From an uncultured Victivallales bacterium (GTDB lineage: Bacteria > Verrucomicrobiota > Lentisphaeria > Oligosphaerales > JAFGRS01): a stretch of DNA of 36,816 nucleotides. Location: assembly GCA_903837355.1 (NCBI GenBank), contig CAILUI010000222.1:1-36816 (forward strand). The letters run 5' to 3'. Shown one piece after another: positions 18,051 through 27,035 of this stretch. The notes below the pieces were generated by a model, which searched no databases, was not told the origin of the DNA, and saw only the letters and a program-made list of their open reading frames with translations. Numbering within the stretch: position 1 is the stretch's first letter; each line of letters opens with the position of its first letter. The translations under genes and the position numbers were made by a program.

Positions 18051-18424
18051 CGGCATTGGACGCCTCGGCGGTGCTGGCCTTTCTCTTCCAGGAGCGCGGC
18101 GGCGAGATCGTCGCCGGGGTCATCGCGGGAAGTTGCCTGTCAACGGTGAATCTGAGCGAGGTCCTGGGCCGCTTCGCCAAGGATGGCCATGACGCGCACG
18201 TGGTCGGGCGGCGCCTGGCCGCAGCCGGGGTGGAGATGGTGCCCTTCCTGGCAGAGGATGCAGCACTGGCAGCCAGCCTGCGCCCGAAGACGGACCCGCT
18301 GGGGCTCTCGCTGGGGGATCGCGCCTGCCTGGCGCTGGCCTTGGCCCGTGGGGTCCCTGTCCTGACCGCGGATCGTCAGTGGGGTGCGCTCGACCTCGGG
18401 ATCGATATACAGCTCATCCGCTGA
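18047..18424 (+). CDS. PIN-domain toxin (VapC/FitB type)
   Basis: 125-residue ribonuclease toxin. All four acidic residues expected for the PIN fold are present: D5 (ALDASAVL), E38 (NLSEVLGR), D91 (LSLGDRACLALA) and D109 (VLTADRQW). The start overlaps the antitoxin stop by four bases, so translation is coupled. The family cleaves tRNA or rRNA; the target here is unknown. The pair sits at the end of the plus-strand block and is followed by a hairpin-forming repeat, then by the convergent symporter gene. Confidence 0.9.
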   Translation: MTALDASAVLAFLFQERGGEIVAGVIAGSCLSTVNLSEVLGRFAKDGHDAHVVGRRLAAAGVEMVPFLAEDAALAASLRPKTDPLGLSLGDRACLALALARGVPVLTADRQWGALDLGIDIQLIR

Positions 18425-18456
18425 CGCCGACGAACGGAGGGGATGAGGACGGGAAG

Positions 18457-18490
18457 CCCCCTCTCGCCAAGCCGCCAAGACGCAGAGGGG
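18457..18490. repeat. hairpin repeat of the CGCCAAG-CGCCAAGACGC type
   Basis: A 7-bp stem CCCCTCT/AGAGGGG (18458-18464 with 18484-18490) encloses two CGCCAAG units and an ACGC. Close variants of this string occur in intergenic regions of many unrelated bacteria. It lies between the convergent stops of the PIN toxin (18424) and the symporter (18544) and could serve as terminator, though no T-run follows. Confidence 0.6.
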
Positions 18491-18543
18491 AATCCGGACA
18501 GCCGCACCCGAGCCATGGCGGGGTGTGACCCGAATGCCCCCTC

Positions 18544-20370
18544 TCAGGTTTCCTCTGTCGCCTTCGGCAGGTTCGGCCACCACACCTTCCACAGGGCCAG
18601 GGTCAGGACAGCCAGCACCGCGAGTCCGACCAGGCCCTGCGCGGTCTGGCCGACGACAAACAGCACCGGGGTGGTGTACATCACCGCCAGCCAGGGCACG
18701 GCGAGAGCAACACTGAGGAGATCGACCCGGAACGGCGTCTCCTTCCTGAACCCCGGCTCGTCCGCCCGTACGGCAGACTCCACGCGGCCCCACAGACCCG
18801 CCGGCTGTACGGTCCGGAAGAACCTCTTCAGGGTCTCATCATCGGTGTCGGGCGTGTTCAGGGTCACGACCACGGTCACCGCCATGACGATCAGGGCGAG
18901 GGCCGGGAAGGTGACATACACCGGCGCGTGCAGCAGTCCGGCCTTCTCAACGACGACCTGCAGGAGTGAGAGGACCATACCGGTCATGGTACCGGCGAAG
19001 TAGCCATAGCCGTTCAGCCGCGCCCAGTACCAGCGCATGACGTTCGGCAGCAGCACCCCCGCGGCGAGCGTGACCATGATCCAGGTGAGCATGGTGTCGA
19101 TGGACGTGGCCAGCAACGAGATCACGATGCCGACGAGGACAAAGGCCAGCGAGGCCCCGTAGCTGGCACGGATGAGCTCGCGATCGTCGGCCGTGGGCCG
19201 CAGGTAGCGCTGGTAGACGTCGCGGACCGCGTAGCTGGCGCCGCCGTTGACCATCGCCGAGAAGGCGCCCATGAAGGCCGAGAGCAGCGCGGCCATCACC
19301 AGACCGCGCAGGCCGGTCGGCAGACTGTGGGCCACGACCATGGGCATGACCTTCTCGGGATCGGTGGTGATCTTCGAGAGCAGGTCGGGCACACCGGCGA
19401 TGCCGGAGATGCCAAGCAGCGCCACCGCCGCGGCCATGGGGAACCGCACCGTATGGAAAACCCCCCAGAGCATCCCCATCAGCGAGGCCTCGCGCGGGTT
19501 CTTCACGGCCAGGAATTTCTGGAAGTCGTAGAGCTGCTCGGGGCCGCTGGCGCAGAGCAGCAGGCCCTTGATCACGAAGACCAGGGTGGCCAGACCAAAC
19601 AGGTAGTAGACGGAGTCGGTGGGGACGTGGTAGATGGAGCCGGCTGGCAGGTCGCGCGCCATGGTCCAGGCCGGGAGCAGACTCCACCAGTCGGCCGGCG
19701 GGGGCGCCGCCGGGCTGCCCGCGCGCCAGGCGTGCCAGCCAATCACCGCGATGACCACGGCGCCAAGGGTAAGGATGATGGTCTGGAAGAACTCGACGAT
19801 GATCATGCCGCGGAAACCACCGACGATGACATAGACGCCGGTGACCCCGATAATGAGGACGCCGCAGGCGTGTTCCGGGGTGATGGGAAGGCCCTGCACG
19901 AAGGGCATGAACTCGACCCCGAACTTGCCCATACCGACGGCCGTGTAGCCGAGGAAGGCCGCGATGGTGAGGATGGCGTAGAGGGTGTAGGAGAGGCGGG
20001 CGAGATCGCCCTGCCGACCGGCACCGAAGCGGGTAATCATCCACTCCGAGCCGGTGATGACGCCACTGCGGCGAATCCACTTCCCCATGTAGGCCATGTA
20101 GAAGGCAGCAATGATGAACCCCCACATGAACTGCACCCACATGGCGCGCAGCCCCAGCATGACGAACATGGAGACGATCCACATGGTGCCGGTGATATCG
20201 AAGTACGACGAGGAACCAGACATGGCGAGCATCCACCACGGCAGTTGGCGCTTGCCGAGGACGTAGGACTCGAGGCCGGCGGCAGACTGGCGCTTGACGT
20301 AGAAGCCCACACCAAGGACCAGCACGATGTAGGCGCCCAGGATCGCGGTGTCGAGGCGAGAGAACGGCAT
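18544..20370 (-). CDS. sodium:solute symporter (SSS family)
   Basis: 608-residue inner-membrane Na+-coupled transporter with about 13-14 hydrophobic spans. The N-terminal LDTAILGAYIVLVLGVGFYVKR, the SYVLGKRQLPWWMLAMSGSSSYFD segment and VYVIVGGFRGMIIVEFFQTIIL are standard for the family. SAFMGAFSAMVNGGASYAVRDVYQRYLRP is the conserved region near the second Na+ site (the family core SxFSSxxN reads AFMGAFSAMVN). The start is 3 bases after the stop of the GH-A gene, so it is tightly coupled to it. Sugars or sugar acids are likely substrates by context. The C-terminal tail is cytoplasmic and carries one extra hydrophobic pair. Confidence 0.92.
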   Translation of the reverse strand: MPFSRLDTAILGAYIVLVLGVGFYVKRQSAAGLESYVLGKRQLPWWMLAMSGSSSYFDITGTMWIVSMFVMLGLRAMWVQFMWGFIIAAFYMAYMGKWIRRSGVITGSEWMITRFGAGRQGDLARLSYTLYAILTIAAFLGYTAVGMGKFGVEFMPFVQGLPITPEHACGVLIIGVTGVYVIVGGFRGMIIVEFFQTIILTLGAVVIAVIGWHAWRAGSPAAPPPADWWSLLPAWTMARDLPAGSIYHVPTDSVYYLFGLATLVFVIKGLLLCASGPEQLYDFQKFLAVKNPREASLMGMLWGVFHTVRFPMAAAVALLGISGIAGVPDLLSKITTDPEKVMPMVVAHSLPTGLRGLVMAALLSAFMGAFSAMVNGGASYAVRDVYQRYLRPTADDRELIRASYGASLAFVLVGIVISLLATSIDTMLTWIMVTLAAGVLLPNVMRWYWARLNGYGYFAGTMTGMVLSLLQVVVEKAGLLHAPVYVTFPALALIVMAVTVVVTLNTPDTDDETLKRFFRTVQPAGLWGRVESAVRADEPGFRKETPFRVDLLSVALAVPWLAVMYTTPVLFVVGQTAQGLVGLAVLAVLTLALWKVWWPNLPKATEET

Positions 20371-20373
20371 GGG

Positions 20374-21945
20374 TTACTCCCAGCGCAGCGAGAGCACCGC
20401 CGGGGCGGAGAGCCGGATGCGGAAGGACCCGCCTTCCGCGCTGACGCTCCAGCCGGGCTGGCCAGCGCGACGACTGTCTTCGGTGACGCGGAGCTCGGCG
20501 CCGCCCGCAATCCGCAGGTCGCCCCGGGCGGTGCCCAGCAGCAACTGGCGCCGCCCCTTGGCGATGACGAAGCCGGCGGGCGAGTCGGCGATTTCAAAGG
20601 ATAACCCCGCCAGGGCGAGTGTAAAGGGACTGCTCTCCGCGATCCGAGTGGCCGTACCCTCACGGACGAAGAACGTCTCCTTGACGACCACCTGCGGCGC
20701 CCCTGCCGGCGCCATGAGGTTGCCGAAGACGTCGCGGCTACAGCCTCCCGCCACGGCCCTCAATGCGTACCAGCCGGCCAGACGTTCGGTGCCCCGCGCC
20801 TGCGCGAGGGGCACCATGGCCTGTTTCAGAGGATAGAGCGCGGCGCCATACCGGCCACGTGCGTCGGCATCGTCAACCACCGTACTGGGCGGCCCACATT
20901 CCCACAGCAGGTTCCCCAGGCCCATGCGCCCGAGGACGGTGTAGTACGGCAGGACGTCGAGATTGAGTCGGACCTCGCCGTTCTCGGTGGGGTTCTCCGC
21001 CGCAAAGGGCAGGTTCCGGCCGACCTGGGACAGGGAGAGCATGTTGGGTTCGTTGGGCGTCAGCACGCCGTCGATACCCACGAGCCCTATCTCCGGACAG
21101 CGTTCCAGGAAGAGCCCCACGACCCGCGGCGGCCACCACGGGCTGTTCAGGTACAAGGGTAGGCGGTACTCGCGGAGGAACGCCTTGCTGAGTGCGTGCG
21201 CATAGTCGGCAAGGGAGGTGAACATGAACTCCTCGCCGTTCCGCCACGCCTGCTCAGGCCAAGCCGCCGCGCAGGCCGGGCACTGGCAACGCACGGACGT
21301 TTCATCCGCAGGGCGTTCACCGGTCCACTGCTGGTAGTAAAACTCATTGTTCAACTGGACCATGACGACGGTGTGCTGCCGATCGCGCCGGCGCATGTGG
21401 CGAGCGACCTCGGCAACGTAGCGGACCTCGCGCTCGCGGGTGTCCGGGTCGTTCGGGCACAACGGCGGCCCGCCCTCGACATAACTGGACGGCCCGGTCA
21501 GGACCATCCGGGTGTAGATGTCCGGCGCGTCGATCAGGTACGACGGCGTGTACTGGGGGTAGCCGGAGGCCTCGAAGGACTTGCCGCAGACATTGCTGTT
21601 GAACAGGTTGACGATGAGTCTGAGACCCCGGGCCTCCGCCTGCTCGATGAACCAGTCGAGGAAGGCGAAGTCGTAACGGCCTTTCTCGGGTTCGCAGCGG
21701 GACCACGGCACGCCGACCGACACCACGGTGGCGTTCAGGTCGCGGTAGCCGTCGAAGAAGGCGAGGGTGGCGGCGTCCTGACGCATGCTGCGCCAGATAT
21801 CGCACTGCGCACCCATGACCAGCAGCGGCACCCCGCTCACCGTCAGCGTCGGCACGCCGTGGCTGGACTCGACGCGGACACCCGCGCCGAACGAGGCGGC
21901 GATGGTCACGATCAGACTAGCGAGAATCACCCCCAGACGAACCAT
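20374..21945 (-). CDS. secreted clan GH-A glycoside hydrolase (GH35/GH42-like)
   Basis: 523 residues with signal peptide MVRLGVILASLIVTIAASFGAG. The barrel begins with LLVMGAQCDIW and shows VVSVGVPWSRCEPEKGRYDFAFLDWFIEQAEARGL, typical of beta-galactosidase-type GH-A enzymes. The acid/base is probably E201 in VVMVQLNNEF. The nucleophile is E317 (FAAENPTE) or E349 (LLWECGPP). A Cys cluster RCQCPAC near 219-225 recalls metal-binding loops of GH42 enzymes. A beta-sandwich C-terminal domain follows. AAGGAGG precedes the ATG at 21945. The gene sits between the HzsA-like gene (87-base gap) and the symporter, suggesting external cleavage followed by uptake. The substrate is not known. Confidence 0.8.
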   Translation of the reverse strand: MVRLGVILASLIVTIAASFGAGVRVESSHGVPTLTVSGVPLLVMGAQCDIWRSMRQDAATLAFFDGYRDLNATVVSVGVPWSRCEPEKGRYDFAFLDWFIEQAEARGLRLIVNLFNSNVCGKSFEASGYPQYTPSYLIDAPDIYTRMVLTGPSSYVEGGPPLCPNDPDTREREVRYVAEVARHMRRRDRQHTVVMVQLNNEFYYQQWTGERPADETSVRCQCPACAAAWPEQAWRNGEEFMFTSLADYAHALSKAFLREYRLPLYLNSPWWPPRVVGLFLERCPEIGLVGIDGVLTPNEPNMLSLSQVGRNLPFAAENPTENGEVRLNLDVLPYYTVLGRMGLGNLLWECGPPSTVVDDADARGRYGAALYPLKQAMVPLAQARGTERLAGWYALRAVAGGCSRDVFGNLMAPAGAPQVVVKETFFVREGTATRIAESSPFTLALAGLSFEIADSPAGFVIAKGRRQLLLGTARGDLRIAGGAELRVTEDSRRAGQPGWSVSAEGGSFRIRLSAPAVLSLRWE

Positions 21946-22032
21946 GGTTCGCCTCCTTCGACCCGACCGACAGCCTGCCCGCGAGGTGGACGAACACGCC
22001 CCCGTACGAGACCCGCACCGGAGTCACCCGCA

Positions 22033-25000
22033 CTACTGGGCCTCTGCCCGACCCGGCAGTTCGGGGTCGTAGACGCGCGCACCCTCAGCCAGGGCCCGAC
22101 GGACAGCGACCTCGGCGTCACGGCGGGCCTGGTAGAACGCCTCGCGCTGCAGGTCGGTGGGGCACATCGCGATACCGGCGCTGGTGCTATCGCCGCGGGG
22201 GGTCGCCGCCAGCCTCTCGGTGCCTTGACGGATGATGGCCAGAGCCTCCTCCAGGGCCGGCGAGGGCCCACTGCGCAGCGTCTGCAGACACGGGCTCTTT
22301 TCGGGTCGGTCGAAGCTGATCTGCGGGCCTCGACTAGCACCGAAGCTGGCGACGTCACTGAAGGGAACCCCGGTCAGCTCGGCAAGCCGCTGCATGCCTT
22401 TGGGGTCGATGGGACAGCGCCCTGTGAGGTTACCGGGAAAGGCACTGGCGTAGGTCGGGTAGTAGGGCGCGTTGATGTCGATCCAGGTCACCAGGCGGTC
22501 GAACTCCTCGGGGCTTAACGCCACCTTCCCATGGCCCTGCTGAAGCACCTTGACGAGCTTGCTCGCTGAACTCCCCCAGGAGTGCGCCTGCTGAATCTCG
22601 GCGGGCCCGGCGCCGATGGCAGCGATGGCGCGCCGCCGCCACAGCTCGGTGTAGGAGACGTTGAAGGTCTCGGTACGATCCCCCACCAACAGCAGCTTCT
22701 CGCCGCCGGGCTGGCCGAAGTCGTGGCAGGTGGCACAGTGCTTGTCGAGTACGGGTTGAACCTCATCGAGGAAGCTGAATGGGCGCGGCGGGCCATACCA
22801 GCCGGTGAGGTTCGAGGGTGGGCCGACGACGGCAACCGGCAGCGGCTTGCCGGCCTCCGGCGCCGACTGCCGGGCGTCGTGACAGCCGACGCAACCCGTG
22901 GTCTCCCCGGGCTGCGCCAGGGTGCCGCTGCGCATGGACTGGATCATCATCCCCTTCTCGTCCAGGAGCTGGAAGTAGACAAACGTCTCCGCAGGCACCT
23001 CGAAGCAGGCCGAGCCATCCGCCTGTACGGGGACGGTACCGAGGATACGCTTACTCTCGAAGCTGTGCCAGTTCATGGCTGGCCGGTGTACGCCCTGGCC
23101 ACCCCAGGCCGGTTCGGTCCAGTAACGCTTCTCCGGGGACTCGACCACACGCAGGGAGCGCACCGTACCGCGCGCCACCCCGGCCATGTGCGTGCCACGA
23201 TAGACGTCGGCCACGTAGAACACGCCCTTGGTGTCCGCGGGTTGCCGCCGCGCGGGGATGGCCGCCGGCCGTGGACGTGGCGCCAGCGGCATCGGGTCGT
23301 AACAACCGGTCTCCTCGCGGTGCAGCAGGACCTCGTTGCCGAACACGTCGAGCAGCACGATGCCCATCTGCTCGCCCTCGCCAGTCATGCGCGAGCACAG
23401 GAAGTACTTGCCTCCAGAGGCGGCTGCTGCCACGCCCGGCGCGGCGGGATCGCCGAGGGGATAGGGATCCTCGTAACGCGGCCAGACGCGGGTGAAGGTA
23501 TCGAAGTCGCCCTTGCCCACCAGCTCGATGGCCGTCGCCGGCCAGGTGCGTACCACGGCCTCGCGACCGTCCATGGCCAGCCGCCGGTCGACGATGGCGA
23601 GGGCGCCCCATGGACGGTCGTGGCAGGACCCGAAGGTGCAGACGACAAGCTGGCTGCCCGGAATGATGCGGGCGTCGAGGACGCCTCCTGGCGAGTTCGT
23701 GTTGTTGCCCCAGTAAAGCGCGTGGTTGGTGCCGTCCGGGTTGACGGTCCAGAGCCCCTGCGCGTCGCCGAAATTGCGATCGACATACTCCCAGCGGTCA
23801 TAGAGGATGCGGCCATCGGGCGTGAGCGAGCCATGGCCCTCGTGCAGCGTGCTCTTACCGATCTGGTGAACATTGGCCCCGTCCGCATCCATGCAGAAGA
23901 GATTGCCCATGATGTGAACGTTGCACATGCAGAACTTCGGCTCGCGCGTCGACGTAAAGGCAATCCGGTCGTCGGGCAGGTACAAGGGGTCGATATCGGT
24001 CACTCCCGCGGCGGCCGTGAGCTGGCGCAGGCCCGAGCCATCGGCGCCGACTTCGTAGATGTGGGAACCGTCGGCAACGTTGCGGCGCAGAGCCACGACG
24101 ATGCGTTGACCGCTGAAGTGGACCTCGGGGTCGCGCACGAGGCCCTCCGGCCCCGCATCCAGCAGGGTCGTGACGCGACCCTCGGGACCGTCCCGGAAAT
24201 CGACTGTCTTCAACGCCCCACCGCCCTGGAAGCTGCCGGTGTTGACCGTCCCCGCCTGGAACATGGTCTCGGTGTTGTGATGGTCAGGCTTGTACTGCCG
24301 GCGGGCGACGAACAGCAGGGGCGTCTCGCGGACCACGGGATGGGCCGCCAGGGCGCGCTTCTGCAGGGCCTCGAAAGCCGCACGGGCTGCCTGACGCTCC
24401 GCATCGGTCCCGGCCTCGAGAGCGGGTTCGAGACGCGCCAGTTCGGCCATGAACTCCTGCCCCTGCGGATAGCGCGCCCCGTACGTTGCCATGAGATCGG
24501 CCAGGGCAGCCCGGAGCGAGGCGGGGGTCCCGCTCGAGGGCAACTGGCGCGCCGGCTCGGGCGGCGGGACCGGGGTCAAGGCCTGCAGGGCAGGCAGGAT
24601 GGGCTTGCGGGCGGTCCAGTGCTGCGCACTGGCGGCGTCATCGACGCTGCCCTGCAGGCGCACATCGTCCAGAGTGATATGACCCCAACCAGCCGGATGA
24701 CCATCGGCCACGCGCAGGAAAACGAGCTGCCCGACCAGCTCGGGGAGCTCCCAGGTAACGTCAACCATCTCCTGAGCACAGCGGCCCTGGGCGCGCTTGA
24801 CCTCGGTACCGTCGAGCCGGCAGATGGCGATGTAGGTGTTGGCGTGGTTGCCGCCGCCGACCATGAGGCTAAGGCTTGGCGCCTCCAGCCGAAAGACGGG
24901 TGACTCGGCCACGCCGGTGTAGGCGTCGTCGGGCCGCGCGTCCGGCGACTCCAGCGTACTCAGGAAAAAGGTGCCGTGCTTGCGGTAAGCGCCGCCGACG

Positions 25001-25155
25001 TGGTGGTACTCCGCCCGCTTGCAGTGGAAAGCCCCGAAGCTGCCCTCGACGATACGCCAGCCGTCCAGGCCGTCCTCGAAGTCGAAACGCAGATCCGCGG
25101 CCGCCGCAACGAGGGTGGCCAAGAGAAGGCAGGGCAAGATGCTGCGGGCAGACAC
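22033..25155 (-). CDS. secreted HzsA-like di-haem beta-propeller protein
   Basis: 1040 residues, starting at a GTG (25155) with TAGGAG upstream, then a signal peptide (SILPCLLLATLVAAAA). An N-terminal sandwich (LRFDFEDGLDGWRI...LDDVRLQG) looks carbohydrate-binding. A helical region is followed by a TolB-like propeller (SGLRQLTAAAGVTDIDPLYL, DGRILYDRWEYVDR). The segment CYDPMPLAPRPRP through VPVQADGSACFEVPAETFVYFQLLDE and MRSGTLAQPGE, then CVGCH (755-759), is characteristic of the family named after the alpha subunit of hydrazine synthase. A second haem motif CATCH (807-811) follows in a cytochrome c-like tail. It is almost certainly not hydrazine synthase, since its operon partners are a glycosidase and a symporter. 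It may be an electron-accepting sugar-oxidising or binding protein; this is inference. Confidence 0.78.
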   Translation of the reverse strand: MSARSILPCLLLATLVAAAADLRFDFEDGLDGWRIVEGSFGAFHCKRAEYHHVGGAYRKHGTFFLSTLESPDARPDDAYTGVAESPVFRLEAPSLSLMVGGGNHANTYIAICRLDGTEVKRAQGRCAQEMVDVTWELPELVGQLVFLRVADGHPAGWGHITLDDVRLQGSVDDAASAQHWTARKPILPALQALTPVPPPEPARQLPSSGTPASLRAALADLMATYGARYPQGQEFMAELARLEPALEAGTDAERQAARAAFEALQKRALAAHPVVRETPLLFVARRQYKPDHHNTETMFQAGTVNTGSFQGGGALKTVDFRDGPEGRVTTLLDAGPEGLVRDPEVHFSGQRIVVALRRNVADGSHIYEVGADGSGLRQLTAAAGVTDIDPLYLPDDRIAFTSTREPKFCMCNVHIMGNLFCMDADGANVHQIGKSTLHEGHGSLTPDGRILYDRWEYVDRNFGDAQGLWTVNPDGTNHALYWGNNTNSPGGVLDARIIPGSQLVVCTFGSCHDRPWGALAIVDRRLAMDGREAVVRTWPATAIELVGKGDFDTFTRVWPRYEDPYPLGDPAAPGVAAAASGGKYFLCSRMTGEGEQMGIVLLDVFGNEVLLHREETGCYDPMPLAPRPRPAAIPARRQPADTKGVFYVADVYRGTHMAGVARGTVRSLRVVESPEKRYWTEPAWGGQGVHRPAMNWHSFESKRILGTVPVQADGSACFEVPAETFVYFQLLDEKGMMIQSMRSGTLAQPGETTGCVGCHDARQSAPEAGKPLPVAVVGPPSNLTGWYGPPRPFSFLDEVQPVLDKHCATCHDFGQPGGEKLLLVGDRTETFNVSYTELWRRRAIAAIGAGPAEIQQAHSWGSSASKLVKVLQQGHGKVALSPEEFDRLVTWIDINAPYYPTYASAFPGNLTGRCPIDPKGMQRLAELTGVPFSDVASFGASRGPQISFDRPEKSPCLQTLRSGPSPALEEALAIIRQGTERLAATPRGDSTSAGIAMCPTDLQREAFYQARRDAEVAVRRALAEGARVYDPELPGRAEAQ

Positions 25156-25353
25156 GTGTGCGTCTCCTAAACTCCGCGGCGCGACACCGTATGCCTCGCC
25201 GTGATGGTCTGTTCGTCGTGACAACGTAGCCCCAAGGAGCCCACCTGCCTAGGGTGTATGCCGACAGACACGAAGCGGCGTGCTATGTTGGCTCTGGACG
25301 ATGTGGCTGGCGTTGCCCAGAGTCTGGGCTTACGGATAGGAGGATGGCCTGTG

Positions 25354-26388
25354 ATGGGTGTGGATCATACGCCGCGGCTGGTCGTCGTGGGTTACGGACG
25401 CTGGGGGCGCTACTGTCACTGCTACCTGGTCCGTGACACGCCTGGCCTGATCCTCCATGGCGTCGTCTCTGCCGACGCGGAAAAGCGGGACGCCATCGTC
25501 GCGGAGCAGCAGTGCCGGGCCTACGCCACACTCGACGAAGCGCTGCAGGACGCGGCTGTCGACCTGGTGGTGCTGGCCACGCCCAACAGCATGCACGCGG
25601 ACCAGGCAGTCGCGGCGCTGCAGGCCGGCAAACACGTGCTGACAGATAAGGTGATGTGCCTCGACCTGGCACAGTGCGAGCGCATGATCGCGGCGGCCCA
25701 ACGCTACGACCGGGTGCTGACCGTGTTCCAGAACCGCCGCCTCGATGGTGATTTCCTGACGCTGCAGGGGCTCATGCAGGCCGGCGAACTGGGCGACGTC
25801 CGCTGGCTGGAGATGGCCTGGCAGGGGTTCGGCATCTGGGGCGGCTGGCGTGGCCAGACGGCCATGGGCGGCGGCAAGATCAACGACCTGGGAGCGCATC
25901 TGCTCGACCAGATCCTGGTGCTCTTTCCTGAAACGGTCACGGCCGTCTACTGCCGCACCCACCACGACCTGCCGGAACGCGACATCGAGAGTGAGGGCTT
26001 TATGGTCCTCTCCTTCGCTTCTGGCCGCACCGCCGTTGTCGACCTCTCCAGCCTGGCGGCCGTCCACAAGCCGCGCTTCTACGTCCGCGGAACCCTGGGG
26101 ACGTTCGTCAAGTCTGGCCTCGATCCTCAGGAGAAAGCACTGATGGCGGGCTGCATTGACACCGCGGTTGAGCCGGAATCCCAGTATGGCACACTGCGCA
26201 CCAAGGACGCCGAGCGCCTCGTGCCAACCCTACCCGGGCGCTGGCGCAGCTTCTACGAAAACCTCAGAGACGTCCTGACCACGGGGGCGACACCGCTGGT
26301 AACACTGCCCCAGGCACGGCGGGTCATGGCGGTTCTGGACGCCGCTAAGCGCAGCGCCAGCACCGGCCAGGTGGTCCAGCCAGAATGA
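25354..26388 (+). CDS. Gfo/Idh/MocA-family oxidoreductase, variant lysine motif
   Basis: 344 residues, NAD(P)-binding Rossmann segment RLVVVGYGRWGRY (residues 8-20), LATPNSMHADQAVAALQAGKHVLTDKVMCLDL and the C-terminal MGGGKINDLGAHLLDQILVLFPE. The usual EKP motif is replaced by DKV, so the lysine is kept but the Pro is lost. The ATG at 25354 with TAGGAGG upstream is chosen; a GTG directly before it is equally placed, and an upstream ATG at 25258 has no ribosome site. It is divergent from the HzsA-like gene and 40 bases before the thioredoxin-fold lipoprotein. Likely a sugar dehydrogenase; substrate unknown. Confidence 0.85.
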   Translation: MGVDHTPRLVVVGYGRWGRYCHCYLVRDTPGLILHGVVSADAEKRDAIVAEQQCRAYATLDEALQDAAVDLVVLATPNSMHADQAVAALQAGKHVLTDKVMCLDLAQCERMIAAAQRYDRVLTVFQNRRLDGDFLTLQGLMQAGELGDVRWLEMAWQGFGIWGGWRGQTAMGGGKINDLGAHLLDQILVLFPETVTAVYCRTHHDLPERDIESEGFMVLSFASGRTAVVDLSSLAAVHKPRFYVRGTLGTFVKSGLDPQEKALMAGCIDTAVEPESQYGTLRTKDAERLVPTLPGRWRSFYENLRDVLTTGATPLVTLPQARRVMAVLDAAKRSASTGQVVQPE

Positions 26389-26428
26389 GCCCCCGCTACC
26401 GGGCGGCCAGCGCGTAAAGGAAGACAGG

Positions 26429-26911
26429 ATGCCCACCCTCGACGCCCCCAGGCGCCCGCCCCGCAACGTTCCCCGCCCCTCCTCCACGGGGGGCCGCGGC
26501 CTCGCCGTGCTGGCGCTGGGCGGCCTGAGCCTGCTGCCGGCGGGCTGCCTGAGCTCGCGCCCGCCCCAGCCGCCCGCGGTTCTCTATCCCGCTTCCAGTG
26601 CTGAGTTCCGCCAGTTGGTCGCGCAGAGCAGGAAGCCGGTCCTGGCGGTCTTCACCAGCGAGTCCTGTGTTGCCTGCCGGACCATGGGGCCGACACTGGA
26701 AACGCTGGCCGCAGACTACCGCGGGGGCCTGCTGGTCGTGCACGCCGACCTCGCGAAAACCGGTAGCCTGATTGAGGAATACCACCTGCTCAAGGTGCCT
26801 ACGGTTATCGTTCTGCGCTCGAACCAGGAACTGGCCCGGCGGCAGAGCCTCCTGCCACCGGTGTTCATGCGGCCCTTCATCGACGACGCGCTGCGCCGCA
26901 AATCCCAGTAG
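26429..26911 (+). CDS. thioredoxin-fold lipoprotein
   Basis: 160 residues. A positively charged, Pro-rich N-terminus precedes a hydrophobic run and a lipobox LPAGC with C40, so the protein is probably a membrane-anchored lipoprotein. The thioredoxin fold shows PVLAVFTSESCVACRTMGP with the redox pair C80-x-x-C83, VVHADLAK and the cis-proline segment LKVPTVIVL. It probably reduces or isomerises disulfides in the periplasm. Cysteine-containing secreted proteins nearby (the OmcB-like lipoprotein, the di-haem protein) are plausible clients, which is inference. The ATG follows an AGGAAGACAGG stretch. A strong hairpin lies 17 bases after the stop. Confidence 0.85.
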   Translation: MPTLDAPRRPPRNVPRPSSTGGRGLAVLALGGLSLLPAGCLSSRPPQPPAVLYPASSAEFRQLVAQSRKPVLAVFTSESCVACRTMGPTLETLAADYRGGLLVVHADLAKTGSLIEEYHLLKVPTVIVLRSNQELARRQSLLPPVFMRPFIDDALRRKSQ

Positions 26912-26928
26912 ACGCGCGCAGACGAAAT

Positions 26929-26974
26929 CGGCGGTCGCTCCGCCACTGTACACGTACAGGAGGAGCGACCGCCG
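26929..26974. terminator. long hairpin after the thioredoxin-fold gene
   Basis: A perfect 13-bp stem (CGGCGGTCGCTCC at 26929-26941 with its complement at 26962-26974) encloses an inner stem CTGTAC/GTACAG. No T-run follows on the plus strand. Positioned between convergent genes, it may terminate transcription from both sides. Confidence 0.65.
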
Positions 26975-26993
26975 GGTTAGGTAACACACCGCA

Positions 26994-27025
26994 GCACGCC
27001 GGCACCGCGAGGGGCACCGGCGTGC
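26994..27025. terminator. hairpin just beyond the OmcB-like gene
   Basis: A 9-bp perfect stem GCACGCCGG/CCGGCGTGC (26994-27002 with 27017-27025) begins about 10 bases after the stop at 27036 on the minus strand. It lacks a U-rich tail. It is most likely part of the end of the OmcB-like transcript. Confidence 0.5.
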
Positions 27026-27035
27026 CGTGGTTTAC

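Noticed and set aside
22582..24903. Plus-strand open frame of over 770 codons opposite the HzsA-like gene
   Set aside because: No domain or signal; its composition is that of the complement of a high-GC gene.
22033..25155. Anammox hydrazine synthase alpha subunit
   Set aside because: Although the family match is good, neighbours are a glycosidase and a symporter, the haem motifs are both in the C-terminal quarter, and no other hydrazine synthase subunits are present.
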